From NCBI GenBank assembly GCA_030169165.1, contig CM058040.1, positions 17,080,622 through 17,144,621 on the forward strand: 64,000 nucleotides of DNA, read 5' to 3'. Positions within the stretch are counted from its first letter, which is position 1. The number at the start of each line of letters is the position of its first letter. Below, piece after piece: positions 11,201-20,553 of the stretch. The stretch comes from Centaurea solstitialis. Lineage: Eukaryota; Streptophyta; Magnoliopsida; Asterales; Asteraceae. The notes below the pieces were generated by a model, which was not told the origin of the DNA, did no database searches, and worked only from the letters and a program-made list of their open reading frames with translations. The translations under genes were made by a program, and so were the position numbers.

Positions 11201-12494
11201 CTCGAGTGCCCCGTCAGGATCCGCCGCCGCCGATACCTCGTTCATAGATTCAGACACCGAGGCGATTCCTGACATGGGGAGCTGGCGCTACGAGCCAATT
11301 CCGGCAGGTGAGGTAGTTGAGTTTCCTCATCTGACCGAGACAGCAGGGATCGAGGTCGTTCCCCCTGAAGCAGCACCGACAGACCCTACAGACTTTCAGA
11401 TTCCGGAGGAAGCCCAGAAGATTCTTCGGTCGCTCGCTCAGAGCCTCAGGATATACAAGAAGGAGGACGACATCGTCCAAAACACCGACTACACCAGCTT
11501 TATGTCAGCGTTCGAGTTTCCCACTCCGGATGCTCCTCGCACCATTCACTCGACAGATCCAGAGTGCTCCGCTCCAGTTGTCATCCAACTCAACTGGAAC
11601 CACTCCGTCATATTCAGGCCATTCCTTGAGGAATCTTTCAGCCGCATCTTCCAGCAGGAGAACCTGCACGTCTGGTCAAGAAAGGTTTACTTCGGGATCT
11701 CGCACATCAAGAACAAGAGGAGAAGGACAGCATATGTGCACCAGAGGATGTGCAACTGGGCCACCCACGGACGTCAAAGAATCCGACGTCGTTTCATCAA
11801 GGTAACTGCTATGCGCCCCTACAGACATGGCCATCAGTTATTCCTTGAGTACGATGTCCGTATGTACGGGACCGGCGTTCCTCGAGGTGTGTAGCAAGAC
11901 TGGACCTTCACAGAAGCAGATCTGGACCGAGTTCACTTTGAAGACCTTCTGACGCTCATCAAGTACCTCCAGGGCCCGATTCTCCGACCTGAGCACTACA
12001 GAGACGGCACCGAAATCTTGAAGAAGTATGTTCGTCATGCGATCACCCTTGCGCGTGTGACGGACTACCAGCTAGCTATCGAGAGCCGCCAGCCGAAGGT
12101 CAACCTGCTCCGCCCGAACCTGCTCGTACCTGGCATTGATGCTTACCTTAGGATACCGGAGCACGGGGTTCTTTATGTGACGATAAAGAAGAGGGAACGA
12201 AGATTCATGCGATTTAGCGAACTTGCTAAATTTTGCGACGGAACCCTTCTCTACGTCTTCAACGGAATGCAGAGTAGACTCTTGGCTGATCAGGTACCGA
12301 GTCGGAAGTTCGTAGACGGAAAGGGAAAGATTTTGGAGGCCATGAACCTGATTGAGAGAAAGCTCAAGGAGAGGCTCATGTACAGACGAGTGGAAGCGGC
12401 TATGCAGATGCGAGCTAGGATCATTGGTGAATGGGAGGAGTTCCTTCAGATGTCGAAGTGGGAACCAGCGCTTGAGCTTCCACCACCCTTCTGA
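8213..12494 (+). pseudogene. Third ORF of the Copia element, function unknown (copy A, broken)
   Basis: Three open stretches make up one region: 8213-10342, 10257-11894 in another frame, and 12018-12494 in the same frame as the second, after TAG 11892-11894. The N-terminal 230 residues form a compact conserved domain with YLQQFW near residue 66 and an ILHLP segment. A Ser/Asp/Glu-rich disordered stretch follows (about 9400-10050). Then come Ala/Glu/Arg heptads predicting coiled coil (about 10590-10770 and 10900-11040), a basic patch near 11060-11140, and a C-terminal domain ending KWEPALELPPPF just before the polypurine tract. It sits where some plant Copia elements have an envelope-like ORF, but there is no signal peptide or membrane segment. 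I know the YLQQFW family only as repetitive uncharacterised proteins of Asteraceae. A frameshift and a stop probably inactivate it. Confidence 0.75.
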
Positions 12495-12515
12495 CTTCTT
12501 CCCAAAGGGGGAGAT

Positions 12516-12869
12516 TGTTAGACCCCACTTTGAGGTTGTGAAGAAGTCAAGGGTCTATCCAGTATTTTCCTTATTCTAGTATTTAGCTTTAGTTTATGTT
12601 TGCCCTCTTTTGTAAAGAGTCATAGACTCTAAGGGCTTGTCTTGTAAATTTCTTTAACCTAGTGCTATATAAACAATGCTATAGCCTAGGGTTTGCTAGA
12701 CTTGTTGGTAGCCTACTTTATGTTATGAGAAGCAATCCCAAGAAATTCTCTTATTCTCTTGTCTTCTCCATCACTTTCACCAACATTCTCATTAACTAGT
12801 TGTTCTTCATTGTTAACATTTACACTAGTTTTCTCTCCATCTTTCACTCTCTATTATCTGGGATTCACA
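12516..12869 (+). repeat. 3-prime LTR of Copia copy A
   Basis: It starts TGTTAGACCC and ends GGGATTCACA, giving the TG...CA termini, and is 354 bases long. It contains a TATATAAA-like promoter box near 12665. The alignable LTRs at 41248-41600, 62353-62706 and the solo LTR at 30465-30817 fix both boundaries. Confidence 0.95.
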
Positions 12870-13199
12870 GTTTCATATTAAAAAAATATTTTCCTCCATT
12901 TCGAAAATACAAAAGATGTTTCATTTAACATCAAAAGATGGAATGACATATGGAAAAAAGAACTGAGTTGAAAGAAAATTTCCATTCCCCCCAATTTGGT
13001 CAGGAATGGAAATTAATGAATCTGCAGAAATGATTCCATTATATAATATCAGACCAAGCAGCAGTATTCATTGTCATTCCCATTCCTTACCCTGCAATAC
13101 TCCCAACCAAGCACCCTAGTCTTTCTGGTTGTTGCATCTTTGTTTGCATTGATCATACAACGCTGTGGTTAAATCCCTTTTTTGTGATGGAATTTGACC
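12870..13199. other. No gene recognised
   Basis: AT-rich sequence between the LTR and an inverted-repeat element. It may be intron sequence of the kinase-PP2 paralogue that begins at 16099, because homologous intron sequence is visible further right at 13880-13918. No exon of that gene was found here. Confidence 0.4.
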
Positions 13200-13865
13200 C
13201 GCTATAATGACATGTATTTTAGTCCAGCTATTTGTGGCTAACAACAGTGATAGCTCAATAATTTAATAATAAATAACAATACTGAAAAAAGATGTATATA
13301 TATATATACATATATAATCAATGGTTGCTTTTACGTATGATCTGAAGTACCTATTGGGTTTGATGTTGAATAAAGAATTAAAAAAAGGAGATATGTCCTT
13401 CAATTTTGTTGTTTAATTATGGAGGTTGATTTAACTATAACTAAATCATTTTTATTGCTTGAATTAATATTGAATTAGCATTGAGAGCCAAATATCTAAT
13501 GGATAATAACTCTTAATAAGTATAATTATTTATTACTACCTCCGTCCCAAACTTATTGTCCAATTTTGACTTTTGAAAGTCTTTCTTTGTCGACTTTGAT
13601 CTAAAATATTTTGGTTTGTGTTATATAATAGTTGATGAAAATTATACCAATGAAAAATACATTAAAAACACAACCCATTCATATAATTTACATCAAGTAT
13701 TATATAACACAAACAAAAATATTTAAGGTCAAAGTCGAGAAAAACAGACTTTTAAAAGTCAAAACTGGACAATAGTTTTGGGACGGAGGGAGTATTAAAT
13801 TATTGAGCTGTCACTATTGTTAGGCCACAAATATCTGGACTAAAATACATATTATATATAGCTGA
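13200..13865. mobile_element. Non-autonomous element with about 70-base terminal inverted repeats
   Basis: The sequence from 13201 to about 13272 is repeated inverted at about 13793-13865; both arms share ATGTATTTTAGTCCAG and TTTGTGGC. There is no coding capacity. A Stowaway-type MITE (13536-13792) abuts the right arm. No clear target duplication was found, so the superfamily is open. Confidence 0.55.
13536..13792. mobile_element. Stowaway-like MITE (Tc1/mariner)
   Basis: The terminal inverted repeats are CTACCTCCGTCCCAAACTT at the left and the complement of GTTTTGGGACGGAGGGAG at the right. They are flanked by TA on both sides. The CTCCNTCCGTCCCA end and TA target are the Stowaway signature. 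It is 257 bases long and non-coding. Confidence 0.85.
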
Positions 13866-13918
13866 TAAGAATATCTGACATGAAGATAACAAAAACTAAA
13901 AGAAATCAATTTTTTAAA

Positions 13919-15086
13919 CGGTTTATGACTTGCAAGGTAACTATCTTATTTGTACAAATCTTACCATGAAACTATTTTTTGTACTCAATTATTCATTGAA
14001 CTCTTTTTTTTGTACTCAATTATTCATTGAACTCTTTTTTTTTGTACATATACTACCATTAGGCCATCCACTGTCGACCCACTGCAACCCAATTGTTTAA
14101 ACTGCCACATCAGCGCCACATCAGCGCCACATCAGCTTTCCACTATTTTACCCAAAACTACCCAATTCATCCACTATCAACCCAAAACCATTTAATTAAA
14201 AGTTAAATAAAAAATTTAATAAAAGAAGAGAGAGATAGAGACAAAGTAGAGAGAGAAGTGGGGTGTGAGGGTGGTTTGCAGCGGCTTGCACAAACCGATG
14301 GCTATCTTGCCACTCCCAAACCGAAACACCCACTATGGTGTTCATCCCCCTTGCCAACGGGTTCGGCCCCCTTGCCGCTGTCTTGCCACTCCCACAACGG
14401 ATGGCCTTATAACCGGTTATAACCCGTAAACCACCACCCACCGGTAACCACCACCAAAACACCACCACCACCTTCAAACCATCACCACCACACCTACTAC
14501 CACCAAAACTGCCACCACCACCTTCAAACCCACCACCACTGTCACCACCACCATCACCACACCCACCACCACTATCACCACCACGAAATCAGCCACGAAA
14601 TCAACACATTCCCAGATGAAGGAAAAACCCTCAATCTGCTAAACCCTAGCTCCGTCGCCGGCTTAGCCGGAGCAATTCCACCGGAGCTCAAAATCCTACT
14701 TGGATCTGAATTTGGGTCTCAAGAAGGAGGTTCGAACCTCTGACATGGGTGAACTTTGATCTGAATTTGGGTCTCAAGACATGGGTAAACTCCGGCAGCT
14801 GTAGTGGTGGCGTTTTGGTGGTGGCGGCAGCTGTGGTGGTGGTGGTGGGTGTGGTGATGGTGGTGGTGATGGTGGTGGTGATAGTGGTGGTGGGTGTGTG
14901 GTGGTGATGGTTTGAAGGTGGTGGTGTTTTGGTGGTGGTAGTGGTGGTGGTTTACGGGTTATAGCCGGTCATAATGGTAGTATATGTATAAAAAAAGAGT
15001 TCAATGGTCAATTGAGTTCAAAAAATAGTTTCATTGTAACATTTGTACAAATCGGATAGTTAGTTACCCTTACAAGTCATAAACGC
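13919..15086. mobile_element. Foldback Mutator-like element with a nested MITE
   Basis: The ends are inverted copies sharing GTTTATGACTTG; the arms stay complementary for over 200 bases, through a GTGGTG/CACCAC-rich interior. The flanks TTTTTTAAA (13910-13918) and TTTCTTAAA (15087-15095) form a 9-base target duplication with one mismatch, which is typical of Mutator-like elements. It lies in the first intron of the kinase-PP2 paralogue: flanking sequence on both sides matches the corresponding intron near 33220-33260. The left arm was later entered by a Harbinger MITE. Confidence 0.7.
14062..14406. mobile_element. PIF/Harbinger MITE with GGCCATCC ends
   Basis: It starts GGCCATCCACTG, ends with the complement of GGCCATCCGTTG, and is flanked by TTA on both sides. 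The right arm of the host foldback element (around 14965-14985) shows the uninterrupted site ACCATTATGACCGG, an internal empty-site control. The ends match the Myb-coding Harbinger element at 36234-38171, not the transposase-coding one. Confidence 0.8.
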
Positions 15087-15178
15087 TTTCTTAAATAACT
15101 AAATGAGAAATAACTTAATAAATTAGAGAAAATATAGAAAGAAACAATTAACAAAGTCGAAATTAAGGATGTTCTTAC

Positions 15179-16099
15179 AGATGCGTTATCATGTTTTAAC
15201 TGAAGTTCCAATGCTTTCTCAAGTCCTCTCAAAATACCATCATCAGTAATATTCTCCCATGGTTGTCTCAAGCAGTTGACAGCTATTCTTGAGAAGATGG
15301 CCAATGATTCTGGGTGCATTTGTTTTCGTAGATTATAATCGATGTTCTCGTTCAATGTTCCCTGTTCGTAATGGTCAATAAATAGATCTCTATAACCATA
15401 TCTGTCTTCAGTCATCTTCTTGATATCACAAAGGACATCCAACAATAGCATGCCAAATTTTAATTGGACAAAATGATGCCTCGAATCGGAAGATATACCA
15501 AGAAACTTGGGTTCCCAATCTTTATCTAATAGAATTTTAGAAATTCTGATGTTACCGAGCGCGCTCCAATTACGTATCTCTCTTGCAAGAGTGACGCATA
15601 TGCGTAATCTTTGTACCCATGAGAGGGTCAGGTAGGGTAGATGTTTGTCAAGAGTTCCGTTTACCGGATGCTCATAGACGATGATAACTTCATCGTCATT
15701 CTCATCACAAAACCCAACAATAGAGACCACATTTTTATTCTTCAAACCGGAAAGCCTAGAAATATCCTTCAACACCTCGTCTCTGTCTCTTGGAGAAGAC
15801 AGATCTGAACCCCCACAACGTAACCTTTGTACAACAACATCGACCAGTTGTCCTGACAAAAAGAGTTGTGATTTGTACAAATCTTCATGCTGATCTTCGT
15901 GGAAACAGTTTTGGTTATCAAAATTATTGGTGGCCGATACGATATCTCTTAGCGCGATTCGTAAGTCATCGTTGTCGGACCCAAAAACAGCGGGCAGTGG
16001 GGGGGACGGGGCCGGAGGTGTAGAGAAGAGAGAGAAGAGGAGGGAAAGAGGAAAACACATAATCATGGTCTCATCAAGGTCTCTCTTTGAAGGAGCCAT
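15179..16099 (-). pseudogene. First exon (pseudokinase) of a kinase-PP2 paralogue
   Basis: The 307 codons from ATG 16099 are homologous over their whole length to exon 1 of the gene at 34304. A Ser/Pro-rich head is followed by the LRIALRDIVSATNNF entry of a receptor-like kinase fold. The glycine loop is absent, the beta-3 lysine position reads VVVQRL, and the catalytic loop is replaced by GNIRISKILLDKDWEPK with no HRD or DFG. The frame runs on to 15077, but a donor (GCATCT|GTAAGA) matching the intact gene marks the exon end at 15179. A foldback element fills the following intron and a Copia element lies beyond. No second exon is visible, so it is a gene fragment unless exons resume left of the window. 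Confidence 0.75.
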
Positions 16100-16363
16100 G
16101 ATGATCTAAGTTAGAAACCAGAGAACAAAAAAAGATTGGCCATGATGATCTAAGTTATGAATGTTAAAGGAAGCTAGACGCCTTGATTTCTTTGACTTTA
16201 TTAATCCAAAAAAAAAAACCAAAAATATAATTCACTTTATCATTAAATATATTATCTTTAAGATCAATTATTATGAAATTCCTAGTCCATGAACCAACTT
16301 TTAAAATCATTAATTAGGAGGCCAAACGAATCTTTTTTATTTATTCAAGTTTCTTGTTAACTT
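16100..16363. other. Upstream region of the pseudokinase exon; nothing recognised
   Basis: AT-rich with homopolymer A runs. It should hold the promoter of the fragment at 15179-16099 if that is transcribed. No TATA box could be chosen with confidence. Confidence 0.3.
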
Positions 16364-16852
16364 AGGCCATGTTTCATAAACTAGTTCATAAGTTAACTTA
16401 TAATTGATAAAATTAATAAGGTAGCTGATGATGATAAAGGTAGCTGATTAATAAGTTATGTTTGGCAAACTAAATGATGAGTTAACTTATAACTGATAAG
16501 ACTGATAAGGTAGTGGATGACTCATAAGATAGCTGATGATGAATAAGTTATGTTTGACAAAAACTAGCTGATAAGGTGGCTTATGATTGTAAAAGGACAA
16601 AAAAAAACATGTTTGAAAATTTTTATAAAACTTAAAAAAGGTATATTTGAAATAAAAAAAATCCAATAAAAAGTGGTGGCCAAAAAAAATGGTTTGTTGT
16701 CAGCCAAAAAAAAGTCTCATAAATCACCAAAAGGTTAGTGAAAGTAGTTTTTCAAAAAGTTACCTTATAAGTTAGTTTATGGTCCATCCAAACATGTACC
16801 TCACTTATAAGGTGACTTATAAATTAACTTATTTTTACCAAACAATGCCTTA
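16364..16852. mobile_element. hAT-like MITE
   Basis: The ends are TAGGCCATGTTTCATAAAC at the left and, inverted, TAAGGCATTGTTTGGTAAA at the right. The interior is built of repeated TTATAAGTTA/GCTGATAAG units. The same end type, (A)GGCNNTGTTTGG, bounds the element at 38349-40447. The target duplication could not be settled. Confidence 0.6.
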
Positions 16853-17477
16853 CTAATGTTTTTTTGGAAGGGTGTTCGGGCCAAAGCCCGACTAATCCCC
16901 AACAATTTTGAAGTCTAAATATGACCCCACTTAAATGTCCTCAGGCATGCAAACGAAAAGTCTCGAAGTCAGTTAGAGTGTCATTAATCTCCCGAACGAT
17001 AATCAATCCGCCATAGCACTAGAAGACAACTTACTAATATTGAATCACCCAAACTTTTTGTCAACTAAGCTTTCAAGTGATTGCTATAATTAATAAATTT
17101 AAATTTAAGAAAAAATATATTTCCTTCTATTCACTTAATCAAAATTATGTAATCAACTAATATTTTTTCTTCATTGATTTTTGATTAATTAAGTGAGTAT
17201 GAAAAAAAAAAATAGAAGAAAATCTAATTTGCTCAATTAATAATTTCGTTTTGGTCAAAAGTTAACTATAAATTTCTTAATGCAAAAAGATGAAAATTGA
17301 AGTTGACAATTCATTTTACTTTTTCAAATAACAAACTAAAACTCTATTTTTAGAACCCCCTAGCTAGCTTCCCCACGTAATTCTTTTGTCTTTTCTTCCC
17401 TCGTCCTCCCTTCAAGTGAAATCCACTCAACAACCTAAACCATGATAAACCTTGAACATTCATATCATTAACGCTAA
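16853..17477. other. No gene recognised; AT-rich intergenic
   Basis: It contains an imperfect inverted repeat around 17105-17230 (TATATTTCCTTCTATTCACTTAAT against AAGTGAGTATGAAAAA-type sequence) and a GC-richer segment at about 16870-17030 that may be an old repeat. There is no supported ORF. Confidence 0.35.
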
Positions 17478-17629
17478 GGCTACATGCACCCATACTCTCC
17501 AACCCTCTCAACCCACTCATTTTTTGAATGCCACATCAGCTTCCACATCAGCTTTTGGTCAACCCTCTCTTTACCCTCCCATAACCCTCTACAACACACA
17601 CTCAACCCTCCCAACCCTCTCACTTTTCA

Positions 17630-17697
17630 ATTTATTTTATTTATTTTATTTATTTTATTTATTTTATTTATTTTATTTATTTCATTTATTTTATTTA
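17630..17697. repeat. TTTATTTTA microsatellite
   Basis: About seven tandem copies of the 9-mer TTTATTTTA (pentamer plus tetramer) lie inside the left part of the Harbinger element. Confidence 0.9.
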
Positions 17698-17829
17698 ATT
17701 AAATAATATAATTAAATAATATTGTTAAAAATAATTTGAAAATTCTAATATTAATAAAAATTACATAACATTAATAAAAAAATTACATAACATTAATAAA
17801 AAAAATTACATAACATTAATAAAAAAAAA

Positions 17830-19083
17830 CTAAAAATCAATATCGAGGTTCCAAATATGTTCCACTAAATCCGCCCGAAGATTATGGTGAATAGTTGAGT
17901 TTCTCACTTGGAAAATATTCACCATACGTTGCTCATCAGTGAGTTGCGGGTTAGGTGGATCCGGAATATCGTTCGGCACAACACAAATGGCCTTGTTTTT
18001 GTTTTCGAGTATCATATTGTGCAATATGATACACGCGTACATAACTTTGCGCATCGTAGGTATCTCCATGAAGCGAGACGGTTGTTTGATTATATTCCAA
18101 CGTTTACGGAGAATGCCGAAAGCTCGTTCGATATCTTTACGTGCCGCTTCTTGCGCTCCCTTAAACTTAATTCGTTTATCGTCTTCCGGATAGGAAAACG
18201 CTTTGACAAAAGTAGCCCATTCCGGATATATCCCATCCCCGAGATAATATCCGTGCTTGTAGGTCGCCCCATTTACTTGAAAAGTTCGGTCGGGTGCGAT
18301 TCCGTTATACACATCTTCGAAGATGGGCGAATGATTGAGCACGTTTAGGTCGTTCATGGCACCGGGACAACCAAAGAATGCGTGCCAAATCCATGCGTCT
18401 TGAGAGGCCGCCGCTTCTAAAATGATTGACGGATGCGGTTTATCGCCTCGATGGTATTGACCTTGCCATGCAACCGGACACATCGCCCATTCCCAATGCA
18501 TGCAGTCAAGGCTACCGAACATGCCGGGAAATCCGTGACGGTCATCGTGCGCGGCGTACAACTGCTGAATATCTTCGTAAGTCGGCTTGCGTAAATATAC
18601 TTTTCCATACATTTGTATAATTCCTTCAACGAAGTGGTTTAGACACTTGCGTGCCGTTGACTCTCCCATGCGGACGTAGTCATCCCATGCGTCACCGGTT
18701 ATTCCATACGCCAGTTGCCGAATTGCCGCCGTACACTTTTGGTGTGTGGACAAACCCGGCAGCCCCGTAGCATCATACTGTTGTTGGAAATATGGGTACC
18801 GTGTGTATAAATCATAGACTATTCGTGTGAATAGATTTCTCGACATCCTAAAACGTCGCTTGAACGTCTTCTCCGGGTACGTCGGGTTTTCGTCAAAGTA
18901 GTCCGCCATTAGCCTTGCGTTAGCTTCTACCCGACCCCTGTCTATGTTAGGGGCCTTCGAACGACGAATCGATGATGATGCGTTTGCTTGTTGGACAAGA
19001 TGCGCAAAGATTTGCGCATCTTGTTCCCAGTCTTCGTCGGTATCCGTGGATGATGAATCGTTCAAATAACCGGGATGTGCCAT
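17830..19083 (-). CDS. PIF/Harbinger DDE nuclease (transposase)
   Basis: A single uninterrupted ORF of 417 residues from a true ATG, near the usual length for plant Harbinger nucleases. The N-terminal part (about 60-110) has the FKRRFRMSRNLFTRI helix-turn-helix-like segment of the family. The DDE core follows: first Asp in GSLDCMHWEW (about residue 190), second in GAMNDLNVL (about 240), and Glu in DIERAFGILRKRW (about 328). The C-terminal segment ACIILHNMI is also diagnostic. It should cut and join element ends in the nucleus, normally together with a Myb-like DNA-binding partner. No such partner is in this element; a candidate is 18 kb away at 36570-37898. With the frame, active-site acids and ends intact, it could be active or recently so. 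Confidence 0.95.
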   Translation of the reverse strand: MAHPGYLNDSSSTDTDEDWEQDAQIFAHLVQQANASSSIRRSKAPNIDRGRVEANARLMADYFDENPTYPEKTFKRRFRMSRNLFTRIVYDLYTRYPYFQQQYDATGLPGLSTHQKCTAAIRQLAYGITGDAWDDYVRMGESTARKCLNHFVEGIIQMYGKVYLRKPTYEDIQQLYAAHDDRHGFPGMFGSLDCMHWEWAMCPVAWQGQYHRGDKPHPSIILEAAASQDAWIWHAFFGCPGAMNDLNVLNHSPIFEDVYNGIAPDRTFQVNGATYKHGYYLGDGIYPEWATFVKAFSYPEDDKRIKFKGAQEAARKDIERAFGILRKRWNIIKQPSRFMEIPTMRKVMYACIILHNMILENKNKAICVVPNDIPDPPNPQLTDEQRMVNIFQVRNSTIHHNLRADLVEHIWNLDIDF

Positions 19084-19428
19084 TGTGGATGTATGTAGAA
19101 GAGAGTAGTGGTGTAAGAAATATGGTTGGAGGATGAAGAAATTTGTGTAATAATATTTTGGTTGGGTATGTGTATATGTTGTGTATAGAGGGTATATATA
19201 TATATATAGAAGGTATTAAATGAAAAGAAAAAAAAAATAAAAAAAAAATAAAAAAAAATTTTATCCGTTGAGAGAGTCGTTTGACAACGGCTCTCCCAAC
19301 CCGTTTGCACTCACAAGCCGCCGGCTTACGTCCTCGCGCACCGGAACCCGCTGAAGCCGCCGGGCTCGGCGGTTTAAGCCGCTGTGAACCCACATCCGCG
19401 GTGCGAGCAACCTAAGAACTTTAAGAAC

Positions 19429-20553
19429 CAGGGCCGTCCCTGGGAGAGCGGACCGGGCGGTCGTCCAGGGCCCAACGGTAAAAAGGGGCCCAAATTTTTA
19501 TAAGTACATGCTATATATATAGTAGCAATATACAAAAGTTGTAAAAAAATATATGTACATATGTATATATAATAGGACCCAAAAAGAATTTAGCAATCAT
19601 ATTAAGAGTACAAACATGTATTAATTAATTATGTTGGACAATAGAGTTTGTAAAAAGTGAAATTGGTCTTTCATTTGTAGTATTCATTTGTTGTTTCTCT
19701 AAGTTTTATTATCCTCTACTAATATATAAAAACTTTTTTTTGCTTAAAGACCTTGATATATACCCTATTACTCATATTCCGCACTCTTTTTTTACATATT
19801 CCATCCGCATGAATTAAATACAGTAGATTTATTTTAACTAAGATGACTTAAGTTATATCTATATTTAGGATTTCAAAACTACTTCACATTTACATATATT
19901 ATTGAATTCTTATTACCTAATATTGTGTGCACATATATTAGATACTCTATTATCTCTAAAACAAGAATGTGATCTCAAACTGTAACCAACATGAACTCCT
20001 GATTTTAAGATCAGTGGTTGTTAAAAAGTTTGTTTCAACTCAAAAAGTTTCAAATAATAATGATGAACATTATATTAAAGGTGTTTAAGTAAGATTAATG
20101 GTTGTTAAAAAGACTGATTGATCTTGTGTAGGAATACCAGAAAAATGATAATCTGTTACTCAATCTGGTGCTTCCGCCACAAGATCCATCTTTAAGAACT
20201 TTTAATCTAAGTTAGAAGATATGTTCGATATTGTTGTCGATAAGTCGTTGAACTAGATAATCCTTAGATGAAATGAGTGTCATCAGAACATCACAGAGTG
20301 AAGAATATTTCCTTGTAATTGTCTTGATAAGGTGTAACTCTGTTCTTTTTCCGCCAACCTCTTGCTAGCTTTTAATGAATTGCCGTTTAAATAAAGGGAT
20401 ACCGGGAAAAACGGTTTCATATGAATTATTAGTATTTCTTAAATTCAATGCTATATTTATGATATAAACAATATATTAAAAATAATTTAGTAGTTATTGG
20501 GGGCCCATTTTTACATCTCGCCCAAGGCCCATAGAATATAAGGAACGGACCTG
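19429..20553. mobile_element. hAT-type non-autonomous element
   Basis: It starts CAGGGCCGTCCCTGGGAG and ends, inverted, CAGGTCCGTTCCTTATA. A GGGCCC block sits inside each end. The flanks TTAAGAAC (19421-19428) and GTAAGAAC (20554-20561) form an 8-base target duplication with one mismatch, as expected for hAT. The 1.1 kb interior is AT-rich without a convincing transposase frame. It lies 16 bases from the Harbinger element. Confidence 0.75.

Larger units (their letters stand above)
1..12869 (+). mobile_element. Ty1/Copia retrotransposon, copy A (5-prime part outside window)
   Basis: The order is gag (cut by the window edge), pol, a spacer, a third ORF, a polypurine tract (AAAGGGGGAGAT, ending at 12515) and a 3-prime LTR at 12516-12869. 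Protease, integrase, reverse transcriptase, RNase H is the Copia order. The same architecture recurs in the full copy at 41248-62706, which shows that the third ORF belongs to the element. It sits in what looks like intron sequence of a kinase-PP2 paralogue, whose first exon is at 15179-16099. The first five bases after the LTR are GTTTC, but the left target duplication lies outside the window. The LTR resembles the solo LTR at 30465-30817 more than the LTRs of the full copy, so two subfamilies are present. Confidence 0.95.
17478..19412 (-). mobile_element. PIF/Harbinger element, transposase-only
   Basis: The left end is GGCTACATGCACCC and the right end, inverted, is GGTTGCTCGCACCGCGG. TAA flanks both sides (17475-17477 and 19413-19415), the 3-base target typical of PIF/Harbinger. 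It is 1935 bases long. The only gene is the DDE transposase at 17830-19083; the Myb-like partner ORF that autonomous members normally also carry is absent. A TTTATTTTA microsatellite lies near the left end. Confidence 0.88.

Noticed and set aside
8213..12494. Envelope-like protein from its position after pol
   Set aside because: No signal peptide, transmembrane helix or cleavage site is visible, and there are no Cys-rich ectodomain features.
15077..15178. C-terminal extension of the pseudokinase frame with hydrophobic residues, resembling a membrane anchor
   Set aside because: A splice donor matching the intact paralogue lies at 15178; the extension is intron sequence and ends in a transposon arm.
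17452..17706. 84-codon frame ending in LFYLFYL repeats
   Set aside because: Translation of the TTTATTTTA microsatellite inside the Harbinger element; not a membrane protein gene.
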